From the NCBI GenBank assembly GCA_036274495.1, contig DASUFP010000078.1, forward strand, positions 1 through 7,661: DNA of 7,661 bases. Reading direction: 5' to 3'. Under the pieces are notes generated by a model, which saw only the letters and a list, made by a program, of their open reading frames with translations, made no database searches and was not told the origin of the DNA. Source of the stretch: DASUFP01 sp036274495 (lineage in GTDB: Bacteria; Bacteroidota; Bacteroidia; AKYH767-A; OLB10). Position numbers and translations under genes: made by a program. How positions within the stretch are numbered: position 1 is the stretch's first letter; each line of letters opens with the position of its first letter. Below, in pieces: positions 1 through 6,394 of the stretch.

Positions 1-2
1 GG

Positions 3-122
3 GAGCTAAATTTTATATTTTTTTATGAATTCCCTGAAAAGCAAGCAGGACCCGTTGCGTTTACAGGAATCCGGTTCCATGCTCCGAACAGACTCGTAAA
101 ATGCTGGAAATTAACTACCTAA
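3..122 (+). CDS. C-terminal end of an unrecognised protein (5' truncated by window edge)
   Basis: Frame 3 stays open from the window edge for 39 codons and stops at a TAA at 120-122. The visible peptide begins ELNFIFFYEF, continues with a PEKQAGPVAFTGIRF stretch and ends NRLVKCWKLTT. It mixes hydrophobic and basic residues and is not low-complexity. The other frames on both strands are closed early here, and the downstream spacing to the convergent tatA gene (60 bp) is normal for a gene end. I do not recognise the family and give no function. It could be a chance open frame, since only 39 codons are visible. Sequence upstream of the window would settle this. Confidence 0.5.
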   Translation, partial: ELNFIFFYEFPEKQAGPVAFTGIRFHAPNRLVKCWKLTT

Positions 123-182
123 AAAAATAATGTGAAATGAACCCTAAAAAAGAAGCCCGATGCGAATCAATGAAAAGTGAAA

Positions 183-473
183 TTACTCGCGGGGTTTGGC
201 CATCGGGTCCTCACTAAACTCCTTTTTAATGTCGTCGATAGCCTTTTTTTCGTTTTCAAAACCATCGGCAACATCTTTTACACCAGCCTGAATATCAGCC
301 TGTATGCCATTCATTGCGTCTTTCATTTCACGCATCCCTTTGCCAAGGCCCCGGGCTAACTCAGGAACTTTCTTGGAACCGAAAAACATCAGAACAAAGA
401 GTAAAATCACCAAAAGTTCGCCTCCCCCGATATTTTCGAGAAAGAGGATAATACAGGAAACGCCGTTTTGCAT
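183..473 (-). CDS. tatA: TatA/E-family twin-arginine translocase subunit
   Basis: Small membrane protein of 96 residues. TatA-family proteins oligomerise with TatC to form the path by which folded, twin-arginine-signal proteins cross the inner membrane. What is seen: a short polar N-terminus, a single membrane helix at about residues 18-31 (GGGELLVILLFVLMF), the F-G hinge (31-32), then a basic amphipathic helix at about 34-56 with the family-typical K-K-V-P-E-L-A-R-G-L-G-K-G-M-R-E pattern, and an acidic/lysine-rich tail to 96. The Glu at 19 near the start of the membrane helix is common in Bacteroidota TatA and also recalls TatB, so the A/B distinction rests on family resemblance only. No tatC or tatB lies in the window. 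The ATG at 473 is chosen because the hydrophobic segment begins soon after it and a promoter-like element lies directly upstream, leaving no room for an earlier start. Confidence 0.93.
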   Translation of the reverse strand: MQNGVSCIILFLENIGGGELLVILLFVLMFFGSKKVPELARGLGKGMREMKDAMNGIQADIQAGVKDVADGFENEKKAIDDIKKEFSEDPMAKPRE

Positions 474-477
474 GGGA

Positions 478-485
478 CAAAGTTA
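478..485 (-). promoter_or_regulatory. Candidate -7 promoter element of tatA
   Basis: On the minus strand this reads TAACTTTG, an exact match to the Bacteroidota -7 consensus TAnnTTTG. Only four bases separate it from the tatA ATG, so transcription would begin at or very near the start codon, giving a leaderless or almost leaderless message. No good TTG (-33) lies 19-21 bases further upstream, so the element could be coincidental. Confidence 0.45.
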
Positions 486-587
486 GTAATTATAGAACCG
501 ATGAAAATGAAGAAAAGAGGACCCCGGTTGTGGACTGCAGTGTGAATACTATTACCGGCAAATCACCGGAGTGTTGTCCGGGTAGAC

Positions 588-595
588 TATTTTTG
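588..595 (+). promoter_or_regulatory. Candidate -7 promoter element of the YitT-family gene
   Basis: TATTTTTG matches TAnnTTTG. Transcription would start around position 600, about 45 bases before the chosen ATG at 644. The only nearby TTG (574-576) is 11 bases upstream, too close for a standard -33 element, so this is a partial promoter match. If it is used, the longer reading frame beginning at 530 cannot be translated from this transcript. Confidence 0.35.
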
Positions 596-630
596 AACCA
601 ATCCATTTGCAATATGAACCTGATAAATAA

Positions 631-636
631 GAGGAG
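631..636 (+). promoter_or_regulatory. Shine-Dalgarno sequence deciding the YitT-family start
   Basis: GAGGAG lies seven bases before the ATG at 644, ideal spacing for 16S rRNA pairing. It favours 644 over the upstream in-frame ATGs at 530 and 614, which have nothing similar. Strong Shine-Dalgarno sequences are uncommon in front of Bacteroidota genes, so it may be functional or accidental. Confidence 0.5.
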
Positions 637-643
637 TACGCTG

Positions 644-1528
644 ATGTCGCCGGGCAGGTATCGCAGTCGCGTTCGGAGGAAACGACTGGCGATTGATTTC
701 CTGCTGATACTGGCGGGAATTTTATCCGCCGGGTTGGGTCTGAAAGGATTTCTGCTGCCCAACAACTTCATCGACGGAGGTGTTACAGGTATTTCGTTGT
801 TGCTTGCACAACTTACTGCCATTGGGCTGCCGGTATTGATTATTGTAATTAACCTGCCATTCATTATCCTGGGATATTTTCAGATAGGTAAAAACTTTGC
901 AATAAAGACTATTCTTGCCATTACCGGACTTGCAATAGTACTCTCTGTAGCCGATTTTAATATTGTTACCAACGATAAATTACTCATATCGGTTTTCGGA
1001 GGATTTTTTCTCGGAATGGGAATCGGTCTTGCAGTGAGAGGTGGTTGTGTAATTGACGGCACCGAAATTCTTGCTCTTTATTTAAGTAAACGAACACCTC
1101 TTTCGATTGGCGGAGTAATACTGACCATTAATATTCTTATATTTTCATTTGCGGCATTCCTGCTTGGGATTGAACCTGCCCTGTATTCACTCCTCACCTA
1201 TCTGGCAGCGTCAAGGACTGTTGATTTTATAGTCCATGGAATTGAAGAATATACCGGCGTAACAATCATATCATCGCACAACGAGGAAATACGAGGTATG
1301 ATTACTGAAAAACTCAGCAGAGGTGTTACCGTGTATAAAGGAAAAGGTGGTTACCGTAAAAAAGGGGAAGATGAAAAAGAAATTGATGTTTTATTTACCG
1401 TTGTCACCAACCTGGAGGTTCCAAAACTGAAAGCTGAAATCAGTAAGATCGATTCAAATGCATTTATTGTGATGAACACGGTAAATGATACAAAAGGAGG
1501 AATAATAAAGCGCCGACGACTGAGTTAA
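644..1528 (+). CDS. YitT-family membrane protein with C-terminal DUF2179 domain
   Basis: Predicted polytopic inner-membrane protein of 294 residues; the molecular function of the YitT family is not established. What is seen: a basic N-terminus (RYRSRVRRKR, residues 5-14), then hydrophobic helices at roughly 16-36, 61-80, 86-103, 113-131 and 155-188 with the glycine-rich loop NNFIDGGVTGIS (40-51) typical of the family, and a second G-rich stretch RGGCVIDGTE (132-141). From about 205 to 285 comes a soluble domain resembling DUF2179, with the signature TVYKGKGGY (229-237) and IDSNAFIVM (269-277). The length fits the usual ~280-300. The open frame extends upstream to 530, but the extra 38 residues are polar, cysteine-containing and unlike the family, and the Shine-Dalgarno site supports 644. 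The gene stands alone, transcribed away from tatA and toward secDF. Family assignment is firm; the substrate or role is unknown. Confidence 0.9.
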   Translation: MSPGRYRSRVRRKRLAIDFLLILAGILSAGLGLKGFLLPNNFIDGGVTGISLLLAQLTAIGLPVLIIVINLPFIILGYFQIGKNFAIKTILAITGLAIVLSVADFNIVTNDKLLISVFGGFFLGMGIGLAVRGGCVIDGTEILALYLSKRTPLSIGGVILTINILIFSFAAFLLGIEPALYSLLTYLAASRTVDFIVHGIEEYTGVTIISSHNEEIRGMITEKLSRGVTVYKGKGGYRKKGEDEKEIDVLFTVVTNLEVPKLKAEISKIDSNAFIVMNTVNDTKGGIIKRRRLS

Positions 1529-1572
1529 AAACTCATCACACAATAATTTATTCCCGGCTTTAACAACGGGAT

Positions 1573-1610
1573 AATAAAAAAGGCTGTCGGAACGGACAGC
1601 CTTTTTTATT
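1573..1610. terminator. Symmetrical bidirectional rho-independent terminator
   Basis: A perfect 16-bp inverted repeat (arms 1573-1588 and 1595-1610, loop GGAACG) has a GC core GGCTGTC/GACAGCC flanked by A6 on one side and T6 on the other. Read on either strand it gives a hairpin followed by a U-run. It sits between the convergent YitT-family gene (stop at 1528) and secDF (stop at 1628) and so should end both transcripts. A weaker pairing of CCCG (1553-1556) with CGGG (1567-1570) lies just before it. Confidence 0.92.
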
Positions 1611-1627
1611 GTTTTGGTTATTTGATA

Positions 1628-4609
1628 CTATTTCATCTCACTCTGATTCTTTTTGCGGAAGTCAACAACGATTGGAGTAGCAATACACAATGATGAATAG
1701 GTTCCAACAACAATACCAAGCAACAATGCAAAACTGAATCCTCTGATTACTTCACCACCGAAAATAAAGATAGCGAGCAGTACGAAGAAGATAGTAAGAG
1801 ATGTATTGATTGTACGGCCGAGAGTAGCATTTAACGCATCATTAATAATTTTCGACTGCTGTCCCTTGTGGTGAATGGTAAGGAATTCCCTTACGCGGTC
1901 GAATACAACCACCGTATCGTTAACCGAATAACCCATCACCGTAAGGATGGCAGCAATAAAAGCCTGATCAACTTCAAGTGAGAAGGGAAGAATGCCCCAG
2001 AATAGAGAGAACGCAGCCAGAATCATCAGAGCGTCATGCGCCAGGGCAACAATTGCACCAAGTCCGAAGGTCCATCTGCGGAACCGAACAAGGATATAAA
2101 AGAAGACAACTACCAACGCGAAGAATACCGCCCAGCCTGCTGATGTTTTAATATCATCAGCTAAAGTAGGACCTACTTTCTGAGAACTCATTATCTGATC
2201 GGGCTTGATTTTGAGTCCCGATATAAGTGCTTGTTCAACTTTTCCATCTGCATCTTCTGTATTATCGTCGATGAGATAAGTAGTTGTAATTTTCACCTGG
2301 TTGGATGATCCGAATGTTTTGACTTCAGGAGCTGATTGCAGCGGTCCGGAAAGCTGAGCCCGGATATCAGTAGTTAATACAGGTTGTTCGAAACGTACGA
2401 CATATGAGCGCCCCCCTTTGAAATCGACACCGGTATTGAACCCTCTGGTAAACATTGAGCCGATACCGATTGCAATAATAAGTCCGGAAATAATATAGAA
2501 TTTTTTTCTGTTTCCAACCCAGTCAAACGCTATGTTGCTGTATGCATGTTCGGTTGCCGGAGTAGAGAATCGGATAACTTTATTTTTTGCAAGACGCCAT
2601 TCAAAAATGAGACGTGAAATAAAGATGGCACAAAACAACGAAGTCAGAATACCAATGATCAGCATTGTTGCAAAACCCTGAATGGGTCCGCTTCCGAAAA
2701 CGTATAAGATGATTCCGAGTAACAGGGTTGTTATGTTTGAGTCGATGATAGAAGAAAAGGCCATCTTGTATCCATCGGCAACAGCCAGCTTAAGGCCTTT
2801 TCCGTTTCGCAATTCCTCCCGAATCCTTTCATAAATAAGGATGTTCGCATCAACCGACATACCTATTGTCAGTACAAGGCCGGCGATTCCGGGTAATGTT
2901 AATACTGCACCAAGTGATGCAAGCACTCCGAAGATGAAGAATATATTAACAAACATGGCCAGGTCGGCAACCCAACCCGCGCTGCTGTAATAGAACACCA
3001 TGAACAGCAGCACCAGAATGAGGGCGATGACGAATGAGATTAAACCGGCATTAATTGCTTCTTTACCTAAAGAGGGGCCAACAACAGCTTCTTCAACTAT
3101 TCGTGCAGGAGCAGGAAGTTTACCGGCTTTAAGAATATTTGCAAGATCTTTTGCTTCGTTAATCTCAAAATTTCCTGTAATAGATGAGTTACCGCCGGCG
3201 ATTTCGCCTTGAACCGTTGGATAAGAATATACATTGTCGTCCAGAACAATTGCAATGCTTTTACCGATATTCTCAGCAGTGAGGCGGCGCCATGACTGTG
3301 CTCCTTCTGAATTCATGCGCATTGAAATCTCCGGTTTACCGTTGAATTGACCGAAATCCTGACGGGCATCGGAAATTGCTGCACCATCAAGTGGCGGAAC
3401 ATTGTCGCGGCCATTCGTTTTAATGGCAAGCAATTCAAGAGCCTTACTTTCAGGCGAAGGGGGTTTTACACCCCAAAGGAATTTGATGTTTTTAGGAAGG
3501 ACTGCCAACACATCGGCACGATGTAAAAACGCGTTTACTTTAGATGTATCCTTAATAAGAGCGTAACCTACTACGGGACCCTGACGGTATTCACTTTGCC
3601 CTTGCTGGTTTTGAAAAATTGCCGGTGTAAGGATTGCAAACAGAGGATTGTTTTTTGCAAATTGTTCAAACGACTGTGATGCAGAGTCAGAAGCAGCTTT
3701 GCTGGTATCTTTTGCAATTTCATCAATCAGCGAAGGCTTGGAGGTATCAGGTGCAGCTGTTTCAGGAGTTGCGGCGGCTAGTGCCAGAGTGTCTTTTACG
3801 GTAGAATCTGAAACGGAAGCCATCAATGAATCCTTTTTGTCGGTTGCTTTCAGCAAATCGTTGACATTACTCAGATAATTGAAAGCCTCATTGTTGTTCC
3901 AGGTTTCCCAGAACTCCAGACGAGCTGTTCCCTGAAGCAGCTTACGAACGCGTTCAGGTTCTTTTACGCCGGGAAGTTCAACCAGAATACGACCGGATCC
4001 CAGTTGCTGAATGTTTGGTTGAGTTACACCGAACTTGTCGATACGTGTACGCAGAATATTAAAGCTCCGGCTGATGGCATCATTTGCTTCCTGACGGATA
4101 ACCGCAAGTACCTGCTCGTTTGTTGAATTAAAACTGATACGACCCTGCAAATCCATGGTGCTGAAAATCGCGGCAAGCTTTGCATTCGGATCAGCTTCAG
4201 TAAATGCTTCACCAAAAAGTGTTACAAAATCTTTCTGACTGTCCTTTTGTTTTTGAACAGCCGCTTCAATCGCTTTGTTGAATGTTGGATCAGTGCTGTT
4301 GTTAGCCATTGACTTGATTAGGTCAACAACCGACACCTCGAGTGTTACGTTCATACCACCCTTTAAGTCAAGACCAAGATTCAACTCACGCTCTTTGCAT
4401 TCGCGGTAAGTATAATCTTTCACCAGTAAGTTAAATACTCCCTGGTTCGAAATGGAGTCGATGTAAGCGGTGTATGCCTGAGGGTCTCCTTTGGTTGCTT
4501 CGTGAGCCTTGTTTTCAACAAGAGAAGTAACCAACGTAAATGAGAGCTGATAAACACAAACGATAGCCAGTACGATGGCAAAAAACCTGATGGCGCCTTT
4601 ACTTTGCAT
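1628..4609 (-). CDS. secDF: Fused Sec translocon accessory protein SecDF
   Basis: Membrane protein of 993 residues that uses the proton gradient to help SecYEG/SecA complete protein export, pulling substrates on the periplasmic side. SecD half: membrane helix 1 (about 7-30), the motif LNLGLDLKGG (76-85), the periplasmic P1 region (to about 515) ending in KAGKLPAPARI and GPSLGKEAI, then membrane helices from 520 to 668 with TIGMSVDANILIYER (581-595). SecF half: helix at about 703-720, GVDFKGG (727-733), VGPTLADDI (812-820), and helices to about 983 with SVNDTVVVFDRVRE (895-908). Proton-relay residues appear intact: D587 and D898 match the key aspartates of the two halves, and R932 lies 34 residues after D898, as in the Thermus protein. 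An Ala/Ser/Thr/Asp-rich segment (about 255-315) interrupts P1. Fusion and length are normal for Bacteroidota. It has its own promoter upstream and ends at the shared terminator. Confidence 0.98.
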   Translation of the reverse strand: MQSKGAIRFFAIVLAIVCVYQLSFTLVTSLVENKAHEATKGDPQAYTAYIDSISNQGVFNLLVKDYTYRECKERELNLGLDLKGGMNVTLEVSVVDLIKSMANNSTDPTFNKAIEAAVQKQKDSQKDFVTLFGEAFTEADPNAKLAAIFSTMDLQGRISFNSTNEQVLAVIRQEANDAISRSFNILRTRIDKFGVTQPNIQQLGSGRILVELPGVKEPERVRKLLQGTARLEFWETWNNNEAFNYLSNVNDLLKATDKKDSLMASVSDSTVKDTLALAAATPETAAPDTSKPSLIDEIAKDTSKAASDSASQSFEQFAKNNPLFAILTPAIFQNQQGQSEYRQGPVVGYALIKDTSKVNAFLHRADVLAVLPKNIKFLWGVKPPSPESKALELLAIKTNGRDNVPPLDGAAISDARQDFGQFNGKPEISMRMNSEGAQSWRRLTAENIGKSIAIVLDDNVYSYPTVQGEIAGGNSSITGNFEINEAKDLANILKAGKLPAPARIVEEAVVGPSLGKEAINAGLISFVIALILVLLFMVFYYSSAGWVADLAMFVNIFFIFGVLASLGAVLTLPGIAGLVLTIGMSVDANILIYERIREELRNGKGLKLAVADGYKMAFSSIIDSNITTLLLGIILYVFGSGPIQGFATMLIIGILTSLFCAIFISRLIFEWRLAKNKVIRFSTPATEHAYSNIAFDWVGNRKKFYIISGLIIAIGIGSMFTRGFNTGVDFKGGRSYVVRFEQPVLTTDIRAQLSGPLQSAPEVKTFGSSNQVKITTTYLIDDNTEDADGKVEQALISGLKIKPDQIMSSQKVGPTLADDIKTSAGWAVFFALVVVFFYILVRFRRWTFGLGAIVALAHDALMILAAFSLFWGILPFSLEVDQAFIAAILTVMGYSVNDTVVVFDRVREFLTIHHKGQQSKIINDALNATLGRTINTSLTIFFVLLAIFIFGGEVIRGFSFALLLGIVVGTYSSLCIATPIVVDFRKKNQSEMK

Positions 4610-4653
4610 GAATAATTAAGATAGAATGTTCAGTACTAATTTTTTAGAGCCGG

Positions 4654-4684
4654 CAAATATAGGACTTTGAACGCACTTCAGCAA
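4654..4684 (-). promoter_or_regulatory. Promoter of secDF
   Basis: On the minus strand, TTG (4684-4682) is followed after 20 bases by TATATTTG (4661-4654), which matches the Bacteroidota -33 TTG / -7 TAnnTTTG arrangement in both sequence and spacing. Transcription would start near 4649, leaving an AT-rich, apparently unstructured leader of about 40 bases and no Shine-Dalgarno sequence. This is the best promoter in the window and shows secDF need not depend on the aminomutase gene upstream. Confidence 0.7.
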
Positions 4685-4738
4685 CGTAAAATGAAATGAC
4701 GTATAGTTCTGTAATTCAATCTCTTGAGAAATGCTAAA

Positions 4739-4753
4739 CGGGAATTATTCCCG
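4739..4753 (-). terminator. Weak terminator-like hairpin after the aminomutase gene
   Basis: CGGGAAT and ATTCCCG form a 7-bp inverted repeat around a single central base (effectively 6 bp with a 3-base loop), about 42 bases after the stop codon. On the minus strand it is followed by TTTAGCATTTC, a poor U-run. It may end the aminomutase transcript before the secDF promoter, perhaps together with the repeat at 4764-4792, but the evidence is modest. Confidence 0.4.
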
Positions 4754-4763
4754 ATTGGGGTGA

Positions 4764-4792
4764 TGCCGGTGTTACCGGTACCAGTTCCGGCA
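4764..4792. repeat. GC-rich inverted repeat directly after the aminomutase stop
   Basis: TGCCGG at 4764-4769 pairs with CCGGCA at 4787-4792. Inside, CCGGT (4766-4770) can instead pair with ACCGG (4774-4778) across a 3-base loop, and there is a GGTACC palindrome at 4778-4783. It begins two bases past the stop codon and has no T-run, so it looks more like an mRNA 3'-end structure than a complete terminator. Confidence 0.4.
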
Positions 4793-4794
4793 CT

Positions 4795-6117
4795 TTAAAC
4801 TGCATCGGCTTCCGACATTATTGATGCCAGTTCCTCGCTGTAAAAGAACTCCTTTTCTCCGAAAGCCGGTTCCAGCTGATCGAGCCAGGTGGCCTTGTCG
4901 TCGTATTTGGCAAAAAAGGGTTTAGCAACCCAGTCGGGGTTACGGCCCTGCAAAAAGCGGAGCACGATAACCTTTTCGCCATTAACTTCCGAAACGCCCA
5001 GCATTTGAACCTTACCGGGAGTAGCACTCATGCTTGGCCCCCTTACGGTACGGCATACGCCACTAACCGTTTGATAAGCGTCTCTGAATATTTCCCACGC
5101 TCTTACCAAAGGCAATTCAAAAAATGCCTTTGATCCTGTATCGCGTTCTACAAACATGTAATAGGGTATGCAGTTCAGGTTAACCTGTTCCCTCCACATT
5201 TCAGCCCATAAAACCGCATCATCGTTAATGTTTTTGAGTAAAGGCGACTGCGTTCTTATCTGCGCACCGGTTGATCGAATTCTGCTGATAGCTTCTTTCA
5301 CCGCTTCGGTACGTAATTCCACAGGGTGATTAAAATGTGCCATGATCGATAAATTACGTCCTGATTTAACAATGCGATCGAATAATCTGATCATATCATC
5401 TGCATCGTTGTCATGCGTAAAACGGTAAGGCCAGTAACCTAAAGCTTTTGTCCCGATTCGAATGGTCTGAATGTTTTCGATGTTGTTATCCAGAATAGGT
5501 TCAACGTAGGAGGCAAACACCTTTGTTTTCATAATCATCGGATCTCCTCCTGTAAATAACAGATCCGTTATCCGCGTATGGCGGGAAAGGTACCTTGAAA
5601 GCAATTCCGTTTCTTTCATCGCAAACTTGAGTTCCGACATTCCAACAAATTGTGGCCACCTGAAACAAAAGGTGCAGTAGGCATGGCATGTTTGTCCCTG
5701 TCCGGGAAAAAAGAGTGCAGTCTCCCTGTATTTGTGCTGCATGCCGGGTAATGGCATCCCGTCAATTTCCGGAATGTTGTGTTGCTGACCGGCTGGATGA
5801 GGATTTAATTGCATTCTGATGGAATTGGCAGCAGCATGAATGTCGTTTCTTCCTGATCCTGCCGACAACGTATCGGACATTTCGTCAAAATGACGGTCCT
5901 CGAGCATTCCCGCTCTCGGAAAGTTGAGTGTGAAAATGGGATCGTTTGGAATGTTGTCCCAGTCAATCAACTCATCTATAACATAATTGTTCGTCTTAAA
6001 GGGCAATACATTACCAACAACATCTATAGCCTTTACCAATTCAGGGTTTATTTTACCGGCCTGAGGCATTTGCTTGTAGTTGTGTAATCCGTACGATTTA
6101 TAAATGTGCTTGTCCAT
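4795..6117 (-). CDS. KamA-family radical SAM aminomutase homologue (lysine 2,3-aminomutase-like)
   Basis: Soluble protein of 440 residues. The family uses S-adenosylmethionine, a [4Fe-4S] cluster and pyridoxal phosphate to move an alpha-amino group to the beta carbon. What is seen: a radical SAM cluster motif CxxxCxxC (C144, C148, C151), the SAM-contacting FTGGDP motif (188-193), HFNHPVEL (261-268), PYYMF (318-322, where KamA proteins have a similar PYY motif) and TPGKV (366-370), whose K369 is the likely pyridoxal-phosphate lysine. Characterised lysine aminomutases bind the substrate side chain with two aspartates (293 and 330 in Clostridium subterminale). By hand alignment these positions here are R325 (with D326 adjacent) and about S362, and no acidic residue lies between 356 and 369. 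The substrate is therefore uncertain: a lysine, glutamate or other amino-acid mutase are all possible. EpmB-type EF-P modification is less likely, as the protein is longer and no epm gene is present. The ATG is preceded by an A-rich leader. Family is firm, function is not. Confidence 0.88.
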   Translation of the reverse strand: MDKHIYKSYGLHNYKQMPQAGKINPELVKAIDVVGNVLPFKTNNYVIDELIDWDNIPNDPIFTLNFPRAGMLEDRHFDEMSDTLSAGSGRNDIHAAANSIRMQLNPHPAGQQHNIPEIDGMPLPGMQHKYRETALFFPGQGQTCHAYCTFCFRWPQFVGMSELKFAMKETELLSRYLSRHTRITDLLFTGGDPMIMKTKVFASYVEPILDNNIENIQTIRIGTKALGYWPYRFTHDNDADDMIRLFDRIVKSGRNLSIMAHFNHPVELRTEAVKEAISRIRSTGAQIRTQSPLLKNINDDAVLWAEMWREQVNLNCIPYYMFVERDTGSKAFFELPLVRAWEIFRDAYQTVSGVCRTVRGPSMSATPGKVQMLGVSEVNGEKVIVLRFLQGRNPDWVAKPFFAKYDDKATWLDQLEPAFGEKEFFYSEELASIMSEADAV

Positions 6118-6153
6118 ATCATAAAAGTTTTTTGGGTGAGAGAAAAGCCTTGG

Positions 6154-6167
6154 AGGTCAATTGACCT
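6154..6167. promoter_or_regulatory. Perfect 14-bp palindrome, candidate operator
   Basis: AGGTCAATTGACCT is its own reverse complement. It lies in the leader of the aminomutase gene, between its candidate -7 element and its ATG, so a dimeric repressor bound here could block that gene and perhaps affect the divergent exporter. A perfect 14-mer palindrome is expected about once per 16 kb by chance, so position is the main support. Confidence 0.4.
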
Positions 6168-6194
6168 ACCGGAAAAAGAAGCAAAATCTTTGTG

Positions 6195-6202
6195 CAAATT
6201 TA
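6195..6202 (-). promoter_or_regulatory. Candidate -7 promoter element of the aminomutase gene
   Basis: The minus strand reads TAAATTTG followed by C, an exact TAnnTTTG match. Just upstream is a near-duplicate, CAAATTTG. The transcript would have a leader of roughly 70 bases containing the 14-bp palindrome. No TTG is present at the expected -33 position, so the promoter may be weak or activator-dependent. Confidence 0.45.
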
Positions 6203-6352
6203 ACAAATTTGATATTATTTTGGATATTTCTAATATTATTCCAATTGCGTGTAATTATAAACGATTGAAAAATAAATATTTACAATAATATACCGAAAAA
6301 GTAAAAGTTGATTTGTCCTACCCTTCAGGAATTCAGTTTCAGTTCTATTACT

Positions 6353-6387
6353 TTGTCGTGCTAAACCGCACAGAAAGGGTTAATTTG
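6353..6387 (+). promoter_or_regulatory. Tentative promoter of the ABC exporter operon
   Basis: TTAATTTG (6380-6387) differs from TAnnTTTG at one position and ends seven bases before the ATG at 6395. A TTG at 6353-6355 lies 24 bases upstream, slightly far for a -33 element. TTACTTTG (6348-6355) is an equally good alternative -7 that would give a longer leader. No exact -7 match occurs on this strand of the divergent region. Confidence 0.25.
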
Positions 6388-6394
6388 CAGAAGT

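Noticed and set aside
123..182. Possible terminator between the partial first gene and tatA
   Set aside because: A/T runs exist, but the only hairpin seen (GAT GCGA ATC) has a 3-bp stem, too weak to support a terminator call.
177..486. Two 60-codon frames on the + strand overlapping tatA
   Set aside because: Both are antisense shadows of tatA, which has clear family features on the minus strand.
530..643. N-terminal extension of the YitT-family protein from the ATG at 530
   Set aside because: The extra residues are polar, contain cysteines and a proline, and do not resemble the family; a candidate promoter and a Shine-Dalgarno site lie inside this stretch.
3648..3878. Open frame of 76 codons on the + strand, antisense to secDF
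   Set aside because: It is a shadow of the Ala/Ser-rich part of secDF; GC-rich repetitive codons on the coding strand keep the opposite frame open, and it has no start signals or recognisable motifs.
183..4609. tatA, the YitT-family gene and secDF as one export gene cluster
   Set aside because: The YitT-family gene is on the opposite strand, secDF has its own promoter and a strong terminator separates them; proximity of two export genes alone does not show a functional unit.
6106..6288. Open frame of 60 codons on the + strand across the divergent region
   Set aside because: It runs through the aminomutase promoter and palindrome, has an AT-driven composition, resembles nothing recognisable and has no ribosome binding site.
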